Below are positions 36,259-48,714 of a stretch of 64,000 nt of DNA, piece after piece. Each line of letters opens with the position of its first letter. The first letter of the stretch is position 1. Under the pieces are notes generated by a model. The model did no database searches and was not told the origin of the DNA. It was given only the letters and a program-made list of their open reading frames with translations. Both the position numbers and the translations under genes were made by a program. Source of the stretch: Apium graveolens (lineage: Eukaryota > Streptophyta > Magnoliopsida > Apiales > Apiaceae); NCBI RefSeq assembly GCF_009905375.1, contig NC_133657.1, forward strand, positions 4,916,239-4,980,238, given 5' to 3'.

Positions 36259-37911
36259 CTTGTTCCTTATGGTCCATTACTATTACTAGTTTCTGAACAT
36301 AAGTCTGGTCTGGTTGTAAGTCTACCTGTTCGTACTCTATCACATGTCATGTATCGGTATGGTACTTCCTTATTTTTGACATATGGAACATATTGTGCAC
36401 TTGTTACAGGTTATTAGGAAAAGCGAGCTCATAAGCTAGAGGTCCCATCATCCTCAAGATCTCAAAGGGTCCTATGAATCTGAGACTCAGTTTCCCTTTC
36501 TTCCCAAATCTCTTCACTCATTTCCACGGAGATACCTTCAACAACACCGAATATCCCACTTCATACTCTCTATCTTTCCCGGTCCGGTCGACGTACTTTT
36601 TCTGTCTATTTTGATCCGTTACCGGCCTCTTTCTGATGAGTTCCACCATTTCTAGGGTCTGCTGGACCAACTTGGGTCCTAGAATCTTATGTTCTCCAAC
36701 TTCATCCTAACATAAGGGAGAGCGGCATCCTCTTCCGTAAAGAGCTTCATACAGGGGCATTCCTATGATAGCGTGATAGTTATTGTTGTAGGCAAACTCG
36801 ATCAGGGGTAAGTGGTCATTCCAATTTTCTTTAAAGTTAGTGGTACGGACCCTCAGCATATCTCCTATGGTCTGGATAGTCCTTTCACTTTGCCCATCCA
36901 TTTGGGGGTGGTAAGCGGTACTCATATTCAGTCTGGGGCCTACACATTCTTGGAAGATTCTCCAAAATCAAGAGTTAAACCTTGGGTACCTATCTGGCAC
37001 TATGGCAACGAGAACCCCGTGCCTCACTACGATCTCTTTTACATAAATATCCACGAGCTTTTCTACGGTGTTCCTTTCGTGACTTGGTAGGAAGTGCGCA
37101 GACTTGGTCAGTCTATCTATGATGACCCATATGGCATTGTGATTGGTTTTAGTCCTTGGTAAGCCTGTCACAAAATCCATGGCTATATGCTCGCATTTCC
37201 ATTCCAGAATTTCTAGGGGCTGTAATAGTCCACTCGGTCGCTGATGTTCAGCCTTTACCCTCTGACAAGTCAAGCACTTGCTGACCCACTCTACTACATC
37301 TCTCTTCATGTTAGGCCACTAATAATATTCTTTCATGTCACGGTACATTTTCGTACTCCCTGGGTGGATTGAATACCTGGAGTTGTGTCATTCATGCAAT
37401 AGCTCATCCTTTAGTTCTTGCACATTCGGAACACAAATTTGGGATGCATACCTCATGATCCCTCTTTCATCCTTCTCGCATCTGACCGCCTCACCGGTCA
37501 GTGTTTCTCTTTCTTCATTCATCTTTTTCTCTTGACACACTCATATTTTCTCATCTAGTTCCGGTACTAACCTGATTTCAAATAGTCCTTTTGATCTTTT
37601 ACCGGTTATTCTCACTTTCATCTCCATCTTTTCAAATTCCTTAACCAACTCCTCAGATGTTATTATCATTTTAAGTCGTTCTTTCCTACTGAGGGCGTCA
37701 GCCACCACATTGGCTTTACATGGGTGATACAGGATTTCACAATCATAGTCATTAATCAGCTCTAGCCATCTCCTATGTCTCATGTTTAATTCCTTCTGAG
37801 TGAAAATATACTTGAGGCTGTTATGGTCTCTGTAAATCTCGCATTTTTCTCCATGTAGGTAATGTCTCCAGATTTTCAGGGTAAACACTATGGCTGCTAG
37901 TTCTAGGTCGT
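36259..37911 (-). pseudogene. Element E pol: RNase H end, integrase, start of chromodomain
   Basis: Reading on the minus strand from 37911: RNase H with a [17 protein letters not shown] segment and [10 protein letters not shown] near 37690; then a linker; integrase with CLTCQRVKAEHQ near 37265, MDFVTGLP near 37180, PDRYPRF near 36980 (usual form is SDRDPRF; the catalytic Asp remains), and STAYHPQMDGQSERT near 36920 with the catalytic Glu. After a stop near 36707 the GPxxI-type C-terminal integrase region continues toward 36259, where element A interrupts it. The target duplication of element D is at 37907-37911. Confidence 0.88.
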
Positions 37912-38943
37912 TGTTGAGTGGCATTTATGACACTTTAATATGCTCTAATAAGCTTCGAATTGATGTATTTGTACTCAAGTTGTTAAGTGTTTTAATGTGT
38001 TTTCTAGTGTTTTTGCATTCCAGGCATTATCTAGGTAATTAGGTGAATTTGCATTATTTTGGTGCTAATTTGGTGTCAAGGTGGTGTTGGAATAAAAGCT
38101 CGTGGAAAGCCGGCTCGAAGCAGCAGGACAAAGAAGAAAATATGAGTTTTTCCCAGAAGTATGGCGCGCCCGCACTGGTTAAGTATGCCTTAGTGTGTGG
38201 TGATAGTATGATAGCCTAGTATTGGTTGTGCTTATTCGTCTTATAAGAGTCGCGAACTTGTAAGATAGTGTGTTAATTCTTAATAAAGCGATAGTAAATT
38301 TAAGGATTTAGAACTTGTCATGCTACATTAGTTCAAAATTGTTTTCTGGTAACAGGGGTGAAAATCCCGAAGTGACAGTTTCCAGGTTCATGTGTTATTG
38401 TTATGCATGATTCATAGGTAATTTTAACCATCTTACTTGCCCTGTGTAATCATGATAGATAACTTGTGATTTAAACCTTTATGTTGTCAAATTCTATAGA
38501 CATATAGGGTCTCAATATAATTGGTGTCTATTCAGCTTCTATCTCTTTTGTGGATGTCTGGTAGTATGTTATTCGTGCAATGAAAGTTGGCGCTTAGCAG
38601 TTTCGTGTTATCTGATTAGTGTCATCATCATTGTATGCTAAGGTTAAGAACAATAAGGCTATTGAATTGAAGTATTTAATGAAGTTAGAATCCCATATTT
38701 TTCTCATATAATATACAACTCTCTTTTACTCTCTTAGTTATAATCATTAGTTTAATTCGTAGTATAAATAACCCAAAATTGTTATCATCTTAGCATTGGT
38801 AATAACCATATCATCGGTGCATAGGTGCATAAATTACATAGTTAACCAACACCATTGTCTGTGGGAAAAAACAAGAAAAGATTCTATATTACTTGCGAAC
38901 ACATATACTTGTGTGAATTATTAGCACGTGTTTAGCCCTAACA
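37912..38943 (+). repeat. Element D 5' LTR, internally deleted
   Basis: It starts TGTTGAGTGGCATTT and ends CCCTAACA. Compared with the 3' LTR it lacks the segment equivalent to about 47650-48125. That segment contains most of the GC-rich motif cluster and the TATA box. Other smaller indels separate the two copies. Confidence 0.9.
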
Positions 38944-38949
38944 AGTTTT

Positions 38950-38967
38950 TGGCGCCACTGCCGGGGA
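38950..38967 (+). other. Element D primer binding site (tRNA-Asp type)
   Basis: TGGCGCCACTGCCGGGGA lies six bases after the LTR end. It matches the tRNA-Asp primer site typical of Athila elements (TGGCGCCGTTGCCGGGGA) at all but two positions. Confidence 0.9.
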
Positions 38968-39088
38968 CTGTAGTGTTAACTTTTAGTTTATGTGTTTGTC
39001 ATCAGTGATCGTTAAAGTTCATTGACTAGGATATTGTTACTTACATATGCTTTTTCTTGTTGTATTTCAGGTAATCTAGTGATCGTTT

Positions 39089-40478
39089 ATGCAAACGCGT
39101 TCACGAGTTCGTAGGAGAATTCTGGAAAAAGACGAGGGAGAAGTTGTACAGGATCGTTGGGAAGATTTTGAGGATGAAGAGAAAGTAGCAGAAGAAGAGA
39201 AAATCAAAGAACCACATTTATTAGAGATGGAGGATCAAGCAGATAATTCTAAGGCTTTAATGGACTTTTCTAAGCCTAAGATCAATGACATCCAGTCAAG
39301 CATCATCAGGCCAGCGATCAAGGCTAACACTTTTGAGATCAAGTCGAGCACGATTCAGATGATACAGAACTCAGTTCAGTTTGGGGGTAATCCTACTGAA
39401 GACCCAAACATGCACATCAGGGATTTCATCGAGATATGTGACACTTTCAAGTTCAACGATGTGTCTGAAGATGTTATCAAGCTGCAACTATTCCCATTCT
39501 TTTTTAGGGACAAAACGAAGTGTTGGTTACATCTCTACCACCAGGGTATATCACCAAATGGGAGGATCTTGCTCAAAGGTTTCTCACTAAATTCTTTCTT
39601 ATGGCGAAGACTGCTGCAATCAGGAATGCTTTTACTCAGTTTGCTTAGCAAACTGGTGAATCTCTGTGTGAGGCTTGGGATCGATATAAGGAGATGCTAA
39701 GGAAGTGCCCATACCACGGCATGCCTGATTGGATGATTATAAACTGTTTCTACAATGGTTTAGGTGCACACTCTAGACCTATGCTTGATGCAGCATCTGG
39801 TGGAGCCTTATGGGCTCAAAGCTACAATGAAGCTTATGAGTTGATTGTACTAATGGCAGCCAATGAATACCAGAATCCTACGCAAATAATGTTGCAAGGA
39901 AAGGTAGCATGAATTCTGGAAGTGGATCAAGCTACTGCTATAGCTGCTCAACTTCAAGCTTTAACGATGAAAGTGGATTTTTGGCTAATTATGGAGTTAA
40001 TCAGATTACTAGTGTTTGTGAACTTTGTGCGGGAGCACATGAAACTGAGCAGTGTGCTATTTCTAGTGAATCAGCTCAATTTGTGAGCAACTTTCAGAGA
40101 TCACAACAACAAGCTCCAGCCACTTATCCTCCAAACAACCGCAATCATCCTAACTTCAGCTGGAGCAATAATTAGAATGCGGTGCAGCAATCGTATCAGC
40201 CATATACAGCAAGGCAATATAACCCTCCTGGTTTTCAGCAACCGTAATATGCCCCGAAGCAACAACTTCAACTTCAGCAGTTACCGTAAGCTACTGAAAA
40301 ATCTGAAATGGAGGAGTTGAGAGTCATGTTCAAGAGCCAAGTTGTCTCTATCAAGACCTTGGAGAATCAAATTGGGCAAATTACGAATGCATTACTAAAT
40401 CGTCAACCTGACACACTACTGAGCGACACTGAAGTGCCAGGCAAGAAGGAAGCTTAGGAGCCTGTCAAAGAAATCACA
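39089..40478 (+). pseudogene. Element D gag
   Basis: The ATG at 39089 (MQTRSRVRRRILEK) opens an Athila-type gag. The retrotransposon gag core has PTEDPNMHIRDFIEICDTF near 39395. The frame slips near 39560-39690, and the continuation CPYHGMPDWMIINCFYNGL lies in another frame at 39708. A zinc-knuckle-like CELCAGAHETEQC is near 40020-40060. A Gln/Tyr-rich linker with several stops (about 40173-40456) leads into the protease region. The protein would form the particle core. Confidence 0.85.
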
Positions 40479-43400
40479 TTGAGGTCTGGTGAGGTTCCGA
40501 ATTCTGAAATAGCTAAAACTCCAATTTCTGAAGTGGAGGCTGATGAAGTAGAAGTGCAGAATGAAGCTGAAGTGGAACCAAGGAAGATTACTGTTAAGCA
40601 CTCTCCTCCTGAGGGTAATACAGGGGAGAAGCAGATCTATCCTCCACCTCCTTTTCCTAAGAGGTTGCAGAAGAAGAAAGTGGATAAGCAGTTTGCGAAG
40701 TTTCTGGAGGTGTTCAAGAAACTTCAAATCAACATACCTTTCGCTGAAGCTCTTGAGCAGATGCCTAGTTACGCGAAAGTCATGAAAGGTATTCTCTCTA
40801 GGAAGGTGAAACTTGATGACTTAGAGACTGTTGCTCTCACGGAGGAATGTAGTGCTGTGCTGCGACAGAAATTGCCTCCGAAGCTTAAAGATCCTGGAAG
40901 CTTCATTATTCCTTGCACCATTGGAAATGTGTCATTTGATAAATTCTTATGTGACATGGGAGCTAGCATCAATCTGATGCCATTGTCAATCTTCAAAAAG
41001 TTGGACTTTCCTTATCCAAAGCCTATATACATGACTTTGCAATTGGCCGATCATTTTCCCTGCTGATTTTGTAATTTTTGATTTCGAGGAGGATAAGAAG
41101 ATTCCCATAATTTTGGGAAAACCTTTCTTGGCTATTAGATGAACCTTGATAGATGTGCAGAAAGGTGAGCTTACCATGCGAGTGATGGATCAGGATGTGA
41201 CTTTTAATGTGTTCAATGCCATGAATTTCCCTACAGAAAGTGAGGAGTGTTTTAAGGTGGAAATGGTCGATACTGTGGTTAATTCTGAACTCGATCATTT
41301 GCTAAGGTCTGATGCCTTAGAGAAGGCCTTATTGGGGAATTCTGATAGTGAAGATGACGAGGGCGATGAGCACTTGCAATATTTTAATGCTTCTCCCTGG
41401 AAGCGAAAGATGGATATGCCTTTTGAATCTCTTGGATTAGAGGAGTTAAAAAGTTCTCCGAAACTCCTCAAACCATCTACTGAGGAAGCTCCTACTCTTG
41501 AGCTTAAGCATTTTCCTGAACACTTGAGGTATATATTTTTAGGTAATGCATCTACTTTACCTGTTATTATTGCATCTGACCTTTCAGGTACTGATGAAGA
41601 GAAGATTTTGAGGATTCTTAGAGAGTTCAAATCGGCAATTGGTTGGACTATAGCAGATATCAAGGGAATCAAACCTTCTTATTGTATGCATAAAATTCTG
41701 CTAGAGGAAGGAAGCAAGCCTACTGTTGAGCAACAGAGAAGGCTAAATCGGATCATGAAAGAGGTTGTGAAGAAGGAAATTCTCAAGTGGATAGATACAG
41801 GAATTATCTATCCTATTTCTGACAGTTCATGGGTGAGCCTAGTTCAGTATATGCCAAAGAAAGGTGGTATCACTGTGGTAGTAAATGAGAAAAATAAGCT
41901 TATTCCGACACGAATAGTCACGGGGTGGAGAGTTTGCATGGATTATAGGAAGCTGAATAAGGCTACAAGGAAGGATCACTTCCCTCTTCCTTTTATTGAT
42001 CAGATGCTTGATAGATTGGATGGGCATGATTACTATTGTCTTCTGGATGACTAATCAGGATATAATCAGATTTATATCGCTCCAGAAGATCAAGAGAAGA
42101 CTACATATACATGTCCTTTCAGCACTTTTGCATTCCGAAGAGTTTCTTTTGGGCTATGTGGAGCGCTAGCCACTGTTCAGAGATGTATGATGGCTATCTT
42201 CTCTGACATGATTGGAAATAACGTAGAAGTGTTCATGGATGATTTCTCGGTCTTTGGAACTTCGTACGACGAATGCTTGCATAATCTAGGGTTAGTATTG
42301 AAAAGGTGCGTTGAGACCAACTTGGTTCTTAATTGGGAGAAATGTCATTTTATGGTACACCAAAGCATCATTCTTGGTCACAAGGTTTCTAGCAAGGGAC
42401 TTGAGGTGGACAAAGCCAAGGTGGGGGTGATCAAAAATCTCCCTCCACCCATATCTGTTAAGGGAATTCACAGTTTTCTTGGTCATGCGGGTTTCTATAG
42501 GCCTTTCATCAAAGACTTCTCGAAGATTTTGAAGCTGTTGTGCAATTTTCTAGAGAAAGACGTTCCTTTCAAGTTTGATGACGAGTGTCTCGCTGCTTTT
42601 GAGACATTGAAGCTTGATTACGGCACAAGTCATAACTGCACCTGATTGGTCTGAACCATTTGAAATGATGTGCGATGCAAGCGACTATACAGTTGGAGCA
42701 GTTCTTGGGCAACGCAAGAACAACATATTTCATGTAGTCTACGATGCTAGTAAGACTCTTAATGGTGCTCAACTGAATTACACCACTACTGAGAAAGAAC
42801 TTTTGGCTATCGTCTATGGTTTTTAGAAATTTCAATCATATCTACTTGGGAAGAAGGTGACAGTTTTCATTGATCACGCAGCAATTCGATATCTCGTCTC
42901 AAAGAAGGACTCGAAGCAACGGTTGATTCGATGGGTTCTTTTACTTCAGGAGTTTGAGTTAGAGATCAAGGACATAAAAGGGACTGAGAATCAAGTCGTC
43001 GATCATCTCTCGCATTTAGAGGATCCAATTGCTACTTCACAAGATAAATCTTTGATTAATGAGTCTTTTCCCGATGAGCAGTTATTTGGAGTGCAAGCAG
43101 AAGAACCGTGGTTTTCCGATATTGTGAACTACCTTGTGAGTAACGTCATGCCTCCAGACTTGACTCCCGCTCAATGGAAGAAGTTCTACATGAAGTGAAG
43201 TGCTATATGTGGGATGAGCCGTTTCTTTTTCGCAAAGGAGCTGAATAAATCATCAGGAGATGTATTCCTTACAGCGAAACGAGGGGGATCTTGCGAGATT
43301 GCCACTCAACGGCTTATGGAGGACATTATGGTGGAGAAAAGACAACAGTTCGTATCCTTCAAGTAGGTTTCTTTTGGCCAACTTTGTTTAAAGATGCTCA

Positions 43401-44391
43401 TCAGTTTGTTTTGAAATGTGATCGATGTCAACGAGTGGGGAATATGTCCAAAAGGGATGAGATGCCTCTTAATGTGCTTCTCAAGGTCGAAGTCTTCGAT
43501 GTTTGGGGAATTGACTTCATGGGGCCATTTGTCTCATCTTGTAACAATCAGTATATCTTGTTGGCAGTTGATTATGTGTCGAAATGGGTTAAAGTTAAGT
43601 CGTTGCCAACAAACGATGTTAAGGTAGTTCTTAATTTTCTTCACAAGCAGATATTCACAAGATTTGGAACTCCAAGAGTCATAATCAGTGATGAGGGGTC
43701 GCATTTTTATAACCGCAAGTTCACTACTATGATGCAAAGGTGTATTGTGAATCATCGCATTGCTACGGCTTACCATCCTCAGACAAATGGTCAAGCTGAG
43801 GTATCTAATAGGGAGATCAAGCATATTTTAGAGAAAGTTGTGTGTCCATCAAGAAAATATTGGTCTTTAAAGCTTGATGAAGTTGTTTGGGCTTATAGAA
43901 CAACATACAAGACTCCGCTAGGGATGTCACTGTATCAGTTGGTTTATGGTAAGGGATGTCATTTAATGGTGGAGCTAGAGCATAAAGCATATTGGGCTTT
44001 TAAGAAATTGAATTTGGATTTGGATGCAGCTGGAAAGAAGAGGATGCTTCAATTGAATGAGCTAGACGAGTTTCGACTTCAAGCTTATGAGAACAACAAA
44101 ATGTACAAGGAGAAAGTCAAGAGGTGGCACGATCGGGGTCTAGTGCTCAAATCATTTATGCTGGGACAACAAGTTCTTTTGTTCAACTCTCGTCTCCGTC
44201 TTTTTCCTGGAAAGTTGAAGTCAAGATGGTCAGGGCCGTTTATTATCAAAACTGTGTTTCCACATGGAGCGGTGGAGATTATTGAGAATGATCTGGGCCA
44301 AGCATTCAAGGTTAATGGTCAGAGGTTGAAGCATTACTATGGTGACACGGAAAACCGCGAGGTGGTTAGTACAGTTTTATTGTCCGTTTGA
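40479..44391 (+). pseudogene. Element D pol (protease, RT, RNase H, integrase)
   Basis: Protease shows CDMGASINLMP near 40953, the DxGAS form usual in Athila. RT has CMDYRKLNKAT near 41940, a stop at 42052-42054 inside the LDD..SGYNQI region, and the active site FMDDFSVFG near 42238. RNase H has CDASDYTVGAVLGQR near 42673 and KELLAIVYGF, then a stop. Integrase has [19 protein letters not shown] (43420), GIDFMGPF (43510), DEGSHF (43690) and [17 protein letters not shown] (43765), continuing open to 44391. Frameshifts lie near 41057 and 42625. The order and motifs are those of Ty3/gypsy. Confidence 0.93.
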
Positions 44392-44546
44392 TCTCGAGTT
44401 CTACGTCAAGCTAACGATGTAAAGCAAGCGCTTCTTGGGAGACAACCCAAGTTTGTTGTATATTAATAAGCAGAGGAAGCAAGAAGAAAAGAGAAAATCA
44501 CAAAAAAAATCAGAAAAGGAAAAAAATTCAGGGCTCACTACAGATG

Positions 44547-44692
44547 CTTGGCGCGCCCGCGCTGTCCTAGCGCGCGGCCGCGCTAAAAACACAGAAACAC
44601 GGTGCGGCCGCACGCGCCCGAGCTGTTACAGCGTGCGGCCGCGCCGGTTTGGCAGAAGTAGTGTGCACCCACGCGCCCGCGCCGTGTCCCGA
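44547..44692 (+). promoter_or_regulatory. Element D GC-rich palindromic motif cluster upstream of the extra ORF
   Basis: An island of GC-rich sequence in AT-rich surroundings has copies of GCGCGCCCGCGCTG and its near complement AGCGCGCGGCCGCGC, separated by short spacers. Related copies occur in the 3' LTR (47626-47712), and a remnant GGCGCGCCCGCACTGG lies in the 5' LTR near 38163. The cluster ends about 190 bp upstream of the TATA box before the extra ORF. A regulatory role is inferred. Confidence 0.7.
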
Positions 44693-44882
44693 CTCAAGAA
44701 AAAAAATAAAGGCAGTTTAAGGGGGAAAATGGGAATTTTGCTACAAAATCAATTCCCAGCCGAATTTTACTCCCTCACACCCCAAATTTCCCTCTCCAGA
44801 TCAAACCCATTACACCCATTACTCCCATTATTCCCATAATCAAATCCCACTTCTATTCCATATATAATTCTCTTTTCACCAC

Positions 44883-44895
44883 CTATATATACATA
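44883..44895 (+). promoter_or_regulatory. Putative TATA box for element D extra ORF
   Basis: CTATATATACATA lies about 100 bp upstream of the ATG at 44987, the same spacing as in elements A and C. Confidence 0.6.
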
Positions 44896-44986
44896 CACAT
44901 AATACACAAACTTCTTCACCAATTCATAAATTCTCAAACATAAATTCTCTCTCAAACACAACTCTTATTCTCTTTACTCATTTCCA

Positions 44987-46203
44987 ATGGTACCCAATAG
45001 ACAAAGAACACAAGTCAGTAGCAGCACCACTGATTTATCAAGTATGGATGGTGTAAGGCCAAGGTTCTCTACTCCTGAGGCTGAAGCGGAGTATACTAGG
45101 CTTCTTTCGAAGCCAATCATCAAGGAGCGAGGTTTTCTTCCATCAAGAAAGGATGGTCAGCTGTTGGAGATGATTCTCGAGATGGGCTGGGTTCCTATTT
45201 GCGAGGCACCCATTTTTGTGCCCATGAGTGTTGTTTATGAGTTCTATGTGAATGCCAAGGCCAAGAAGAATGGCTTCACGGTGGTTCGAGGGAGGACTAT
45301 GGAGTACAGTACAGAGGATATCAGGACGGTGATTGAGCATCCCGCGAGGAAGCCCAGGCAGGACACCTGAAATGATAAGACTCTAGATGACTTTGATCTG
45401 GATCTTATTGTTACTACTATGTTCCAGCCCTATACTCACTGGAAGATCAAGAGGGGCACGACCGAGTATTCTATGTTCCCGGCTTCCAGCATGAACAGGT
45501 TTGCCCGTGCATGGAACGCTTTTATTTGTGCTACATCATGTCATCGTCGCATGTGCATGAGATTACTGTGGAGCGTGTACGGCTGTTATGGGGCATTCTT
45601 CAAGGAGATTATATAGATTTGGGGATGGTGATTTATCAGGGGATCCTGAAGTTCTTGAGGGGGAGTACTACGGGGTCTATTCTGTATGCGTCCGTTGTGA
45701 CGAAACTGTGCGTGGAAGTTGGTGTTCATTGGCCCGTATACTAGCAGTTGTAGCTCCCGAGTGCTCCTACTGACAACACTACTTTGGCTACGATGCAAGA
45801 ATGGGATAGAGGAAAGCCCGATTTAAAGGGGCTTGGTTATTCTTTTGACCACCTACCTGGTGGGAGGCCAGCTGTTGGTGCCACTCAGGCAAGCAGGACT
45901 GCATGGAGATCTCAGCTAGGAGATAAGGGAGGACCATCGCAGCAGGCGCATGAGGAGGTGGGAGGAGCTGATATGGGAGCCGGCATGAGCATGATGCGGT
46001 ACAGGCGTCTTGCTAGGAGGATGGATGTGATGCATGACATCCACAACAGGTTCACATTAGATCTCACCCAGGCATTGGGGACGGCTTTTAGAGCCACCGG
46101 TGTTGATATCCAGTGGCCAATTTTTGGTGAGGATTCCGTGTATCCACCTCCAGATACACCTGACATTCCACCCGTTGAGGGTGATGAGCCTGATTCTGAT
46201 TAG
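44987..46203 (+). pseudogene. Element D extra ORF (putative plant transposon protein / Athila env-like)
   Basis: ATG at 44987 (MVPNRQRTQVSSS) opens about 400 codons in three frames' worth of pieces. The segment VYEFYVNAKAKKNGFTVVRGR near 45230 and MSSSHVHEITVE.RLLWGILQGDYIDLG near 45540-45620 match the conserved Athila ORF known as putative plant transposon protein. Stops lie at 45368-45370 and about 45742-45744, and a frameshift lies between 45420 and 45520. The acidic C-terminus ends at TAG 46201-46203. Its function in the element is unknown; an envelope role has been suggested for the family, but no membrane segment is seen here. Confidence 0.85.
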
Positions 46204-47394
46204 GTATGCCTGAATTCCTTACTATTACCTTCACTAAGGACAGTGAATATTTTAAGTTTGGGGGTAGTACTTGAAGGAATATGTTTTGTGTGAGTAATAT
46301 AGTTGCATATTCATGATAGTTTTTAGTTCATATAGTTGCATATTTTACCATGTAGTTTTTTTATTTATGGTATTTTCTATATTAGTTGTTCATATAGTTC
46401 ATGTATTTGCATTATAACATGATCCCTTAGATAATTTTTCTAGTTGACTTGTGATTTTGATGCTAGTGTAGTGATATCGTATTTAGAGATGTTTAGTAAT
46501 ATTAAGTTGATTTGCATGCTGGAAACAAGATTATTTCACTAAGTCTTATAGGTTGCTTAAGTGCTAGATCTTGATCATGGTTTGTTGGTTTGTCGAGGTT
46601 TAATCACTTGTTTATATTTGAAATTTAGGATATTCTCTTAATGATAAAATAACATGGATTTTTAGAAATTGGAGAAAAATTGGATTTCATTGCTAGTTGT
46701 TGTGGCTATGTGTCAAATGGCTAGTAGCCGGCTCATATTTATATGAGTAGTCTAGGGATGGAGCGAAACGCACTCATTTAGAAATTGAAAAAAAGAAAAG
46801 AAAAAAAAAAGAAAAAAAAGTGTTATGTATAATTGATCACGAGTTGTCTCTTTAGTACTCGAGTTATTAATTTCTTAGGGGACTTTGTGCCTAGTGACCT
46901 AAGGCTTTTATAGTCTGGGATCCGCTAACCCAACGTTCGCTACATGGGTACTATTGTATAAGTCTTCTGTGGACCTCACTCATTGCACGATCAAATAAGC
47001 ATATATGTGTTGTTTTGTTTTGAATAAAAGCATGAATCCATATAAAACTCCAATATAAGAATTGAAGTGTTATAAGTTATTTTAAATCTAGCTTTTTATT
47101 TTATTTATAACCTTGAGATTGCCTTGAGAAGTAGTGAGTCATGATTATTGATCTAGTTGCGATAGTATACCTGTAAGCCTTTGCTTACACACACGTCTCT
47201 AGTTTATAAGTTGATTTATATGATTTGATTGATCTTTATGCGGGTAACTGCATTTGTTGAGATGTTGCTTGTTGAGTAGTTGAGTTATTCTTTTGGGATC
47301 GTTGCATTCATTTAGTTGTATTCATGCATTTTTGTTTCTTGTTCTTTGAGTCTATTTATGCTTGAGGACAAGCATCGATTCAAGTTTTGGGGTA
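46204..47394 (+). other. Element D 3' untranslated region with purine tracts
   Basis: About 1.2 kb has no coding content. A PPT-like TTAAGTTTGGGGGTAG lies at about 46250-46265, and an A/G-rich run at about 46788-46820. The terminal purine tract AAGTTTTGGGGTA lies directly before the 3' LTR at 47395. Athila elements often have such a long 3' region. Confidence 0.75.
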
Positions 47395-48714
47395 TGTTGA
47401 GTGGCATTTATGACACTTTATTATGCTCTAATAAGCTTCAAATTGATGCATTTGTACTCAAGTTGTTAAGTGTTTAATGTGTTTTCTAGTGTTTTTGCAT
47501 AATCATGTGAATTAGCATTATTTTGGTGCTAATTTGGTGTCAAGATGGTGTTGGAATAAAAGCTCATGGAAAGCCGGCTCGAAGCAGCAGGACAAAGAAG
47601 AAAATCTGAGTTTTTCCCAGAAATACGGCGTGCCCGCGCTGGTCAAGCGCGCGGCCACGCCAGGATTCCAGAATGACAGCGCGCCTGCGCTGTGATAGCG
47701 CGCTGTTGCGCCAGTACGAAAGTTAAAAATCCTGATTCTATTACGATTCTAATTGGGAGACTTCCAGATTGCATGGGGCTACTATATATATTCAAATAAG
47801 GACGTTTTCAAGGAAGAGACATACCAGAGCGCAAGGAGAGCCGTAAGAAGACCATTTCTAGCACGGATTCAACGAAGACGAAGAAGATCTTGTTTTTACT
47901 TGTGAATATTTGTTCTAAGTTGTAACTTTGATGCTAGTTTTCTTTCTTGTGAACCTTTACTCTTGTTTCATACTTGGTTTTGTTATTTAAGTATAAAGAC
48001 TATGTTTATTATACCATCTTTTTATCGGAACCCACATTGATTATGAGTCCGATTATGGGCTAATCATTATCGTGGGGTTCTAGCGGATTTATTTATGGAT
48101 TTCTTTAGTTAAATTGTTTATATGACTTAGTATGTGGTGATTGTATGATAACCTAGTATTGGTTGTACTTATTCGTCTTATAAGAGTCGCGAACTTGTAA
48201 GATAGCGTGTTAATTCTTAATGAAGCGATAGTGAATTTAAGGATTCAGAACTTGCCATGCTAGCATAGGTTCATGTGTTATTGTTATGCATGATTCGTAG
48301 GTAATTTTAACCATCTTACTTGCCCTGTGTAATCATGATAGATAATTTGTGCTTTAAACCTTTATGTTGTCAAATTCTTTAGACATATAGGGTCTCAATG
48401 TAATTGGTGTCTATTCAGCTTCTATCTCTTTTGTGGATGTCTGGTAGTATGTTATTCATGCAACAAAAGTTGGCGTTTAGCAGTTTTGTGTTATAAACAA
48501 CCCAAAATTATAATCATTAGTTTAATTCGTAGTATAAACAACCTAAAATTGTTATCGTCTTAGCATTGAATAATAACCATATTATCGGTGCATAGGTGCA
48601 TAAATTACATAGTTCACCAATCCCAGTCTCTGTGGGAACGAACTAGAAAAGATTCTATATTACTTGTGAACGTGTATACTTGCATGAATTATTAGCGTGT
48701 GTTCAGCCCTAACA
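47395..48714 (+). repeat. Element D 3' LTR
   Basis: It starts TGTTGAGTGGCATTT and ends CCCTAACA, 1320 bp. It keeps the GC-rich motif cluster (47626-47712) followed by a TATA box, ACTATATATATTC, at 47781-47793, about 70 bp downstream. It is longer than the 5' LTR because that copy is deleted over this promoter region. Confidence 0.93.

Larger units (their letters stand above)
37912..48714 (+). mobile_element. Element D: Ty3/gypsy Athila-type retrotransposon
   Basis: The 10.8-kb element has LTRs at both ends and a tRNA-Asp-type primer site, an Athila trait. It carries one gag-pol frame on the plus strand and a separate ORF downstream of pol with the putative plant transposon domain known from Athila. 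The target duplication is GTCGT at the left and GTCAT at the right (one change). Joining the flanks restores the RNase H reading HDLELAA of element E. The two LTRs differ by large indels. Multiple stops and frameshifts show it is inactive. Confidence 0.93.

Noticed and set aside
44401..44839. Open frames with Arg-rich peptides over the GC-rich island
   Set aside because: They arise from the GC-rich palindromic motif on both strands, lie between pol and the extra ORF, and match nothing conserved.
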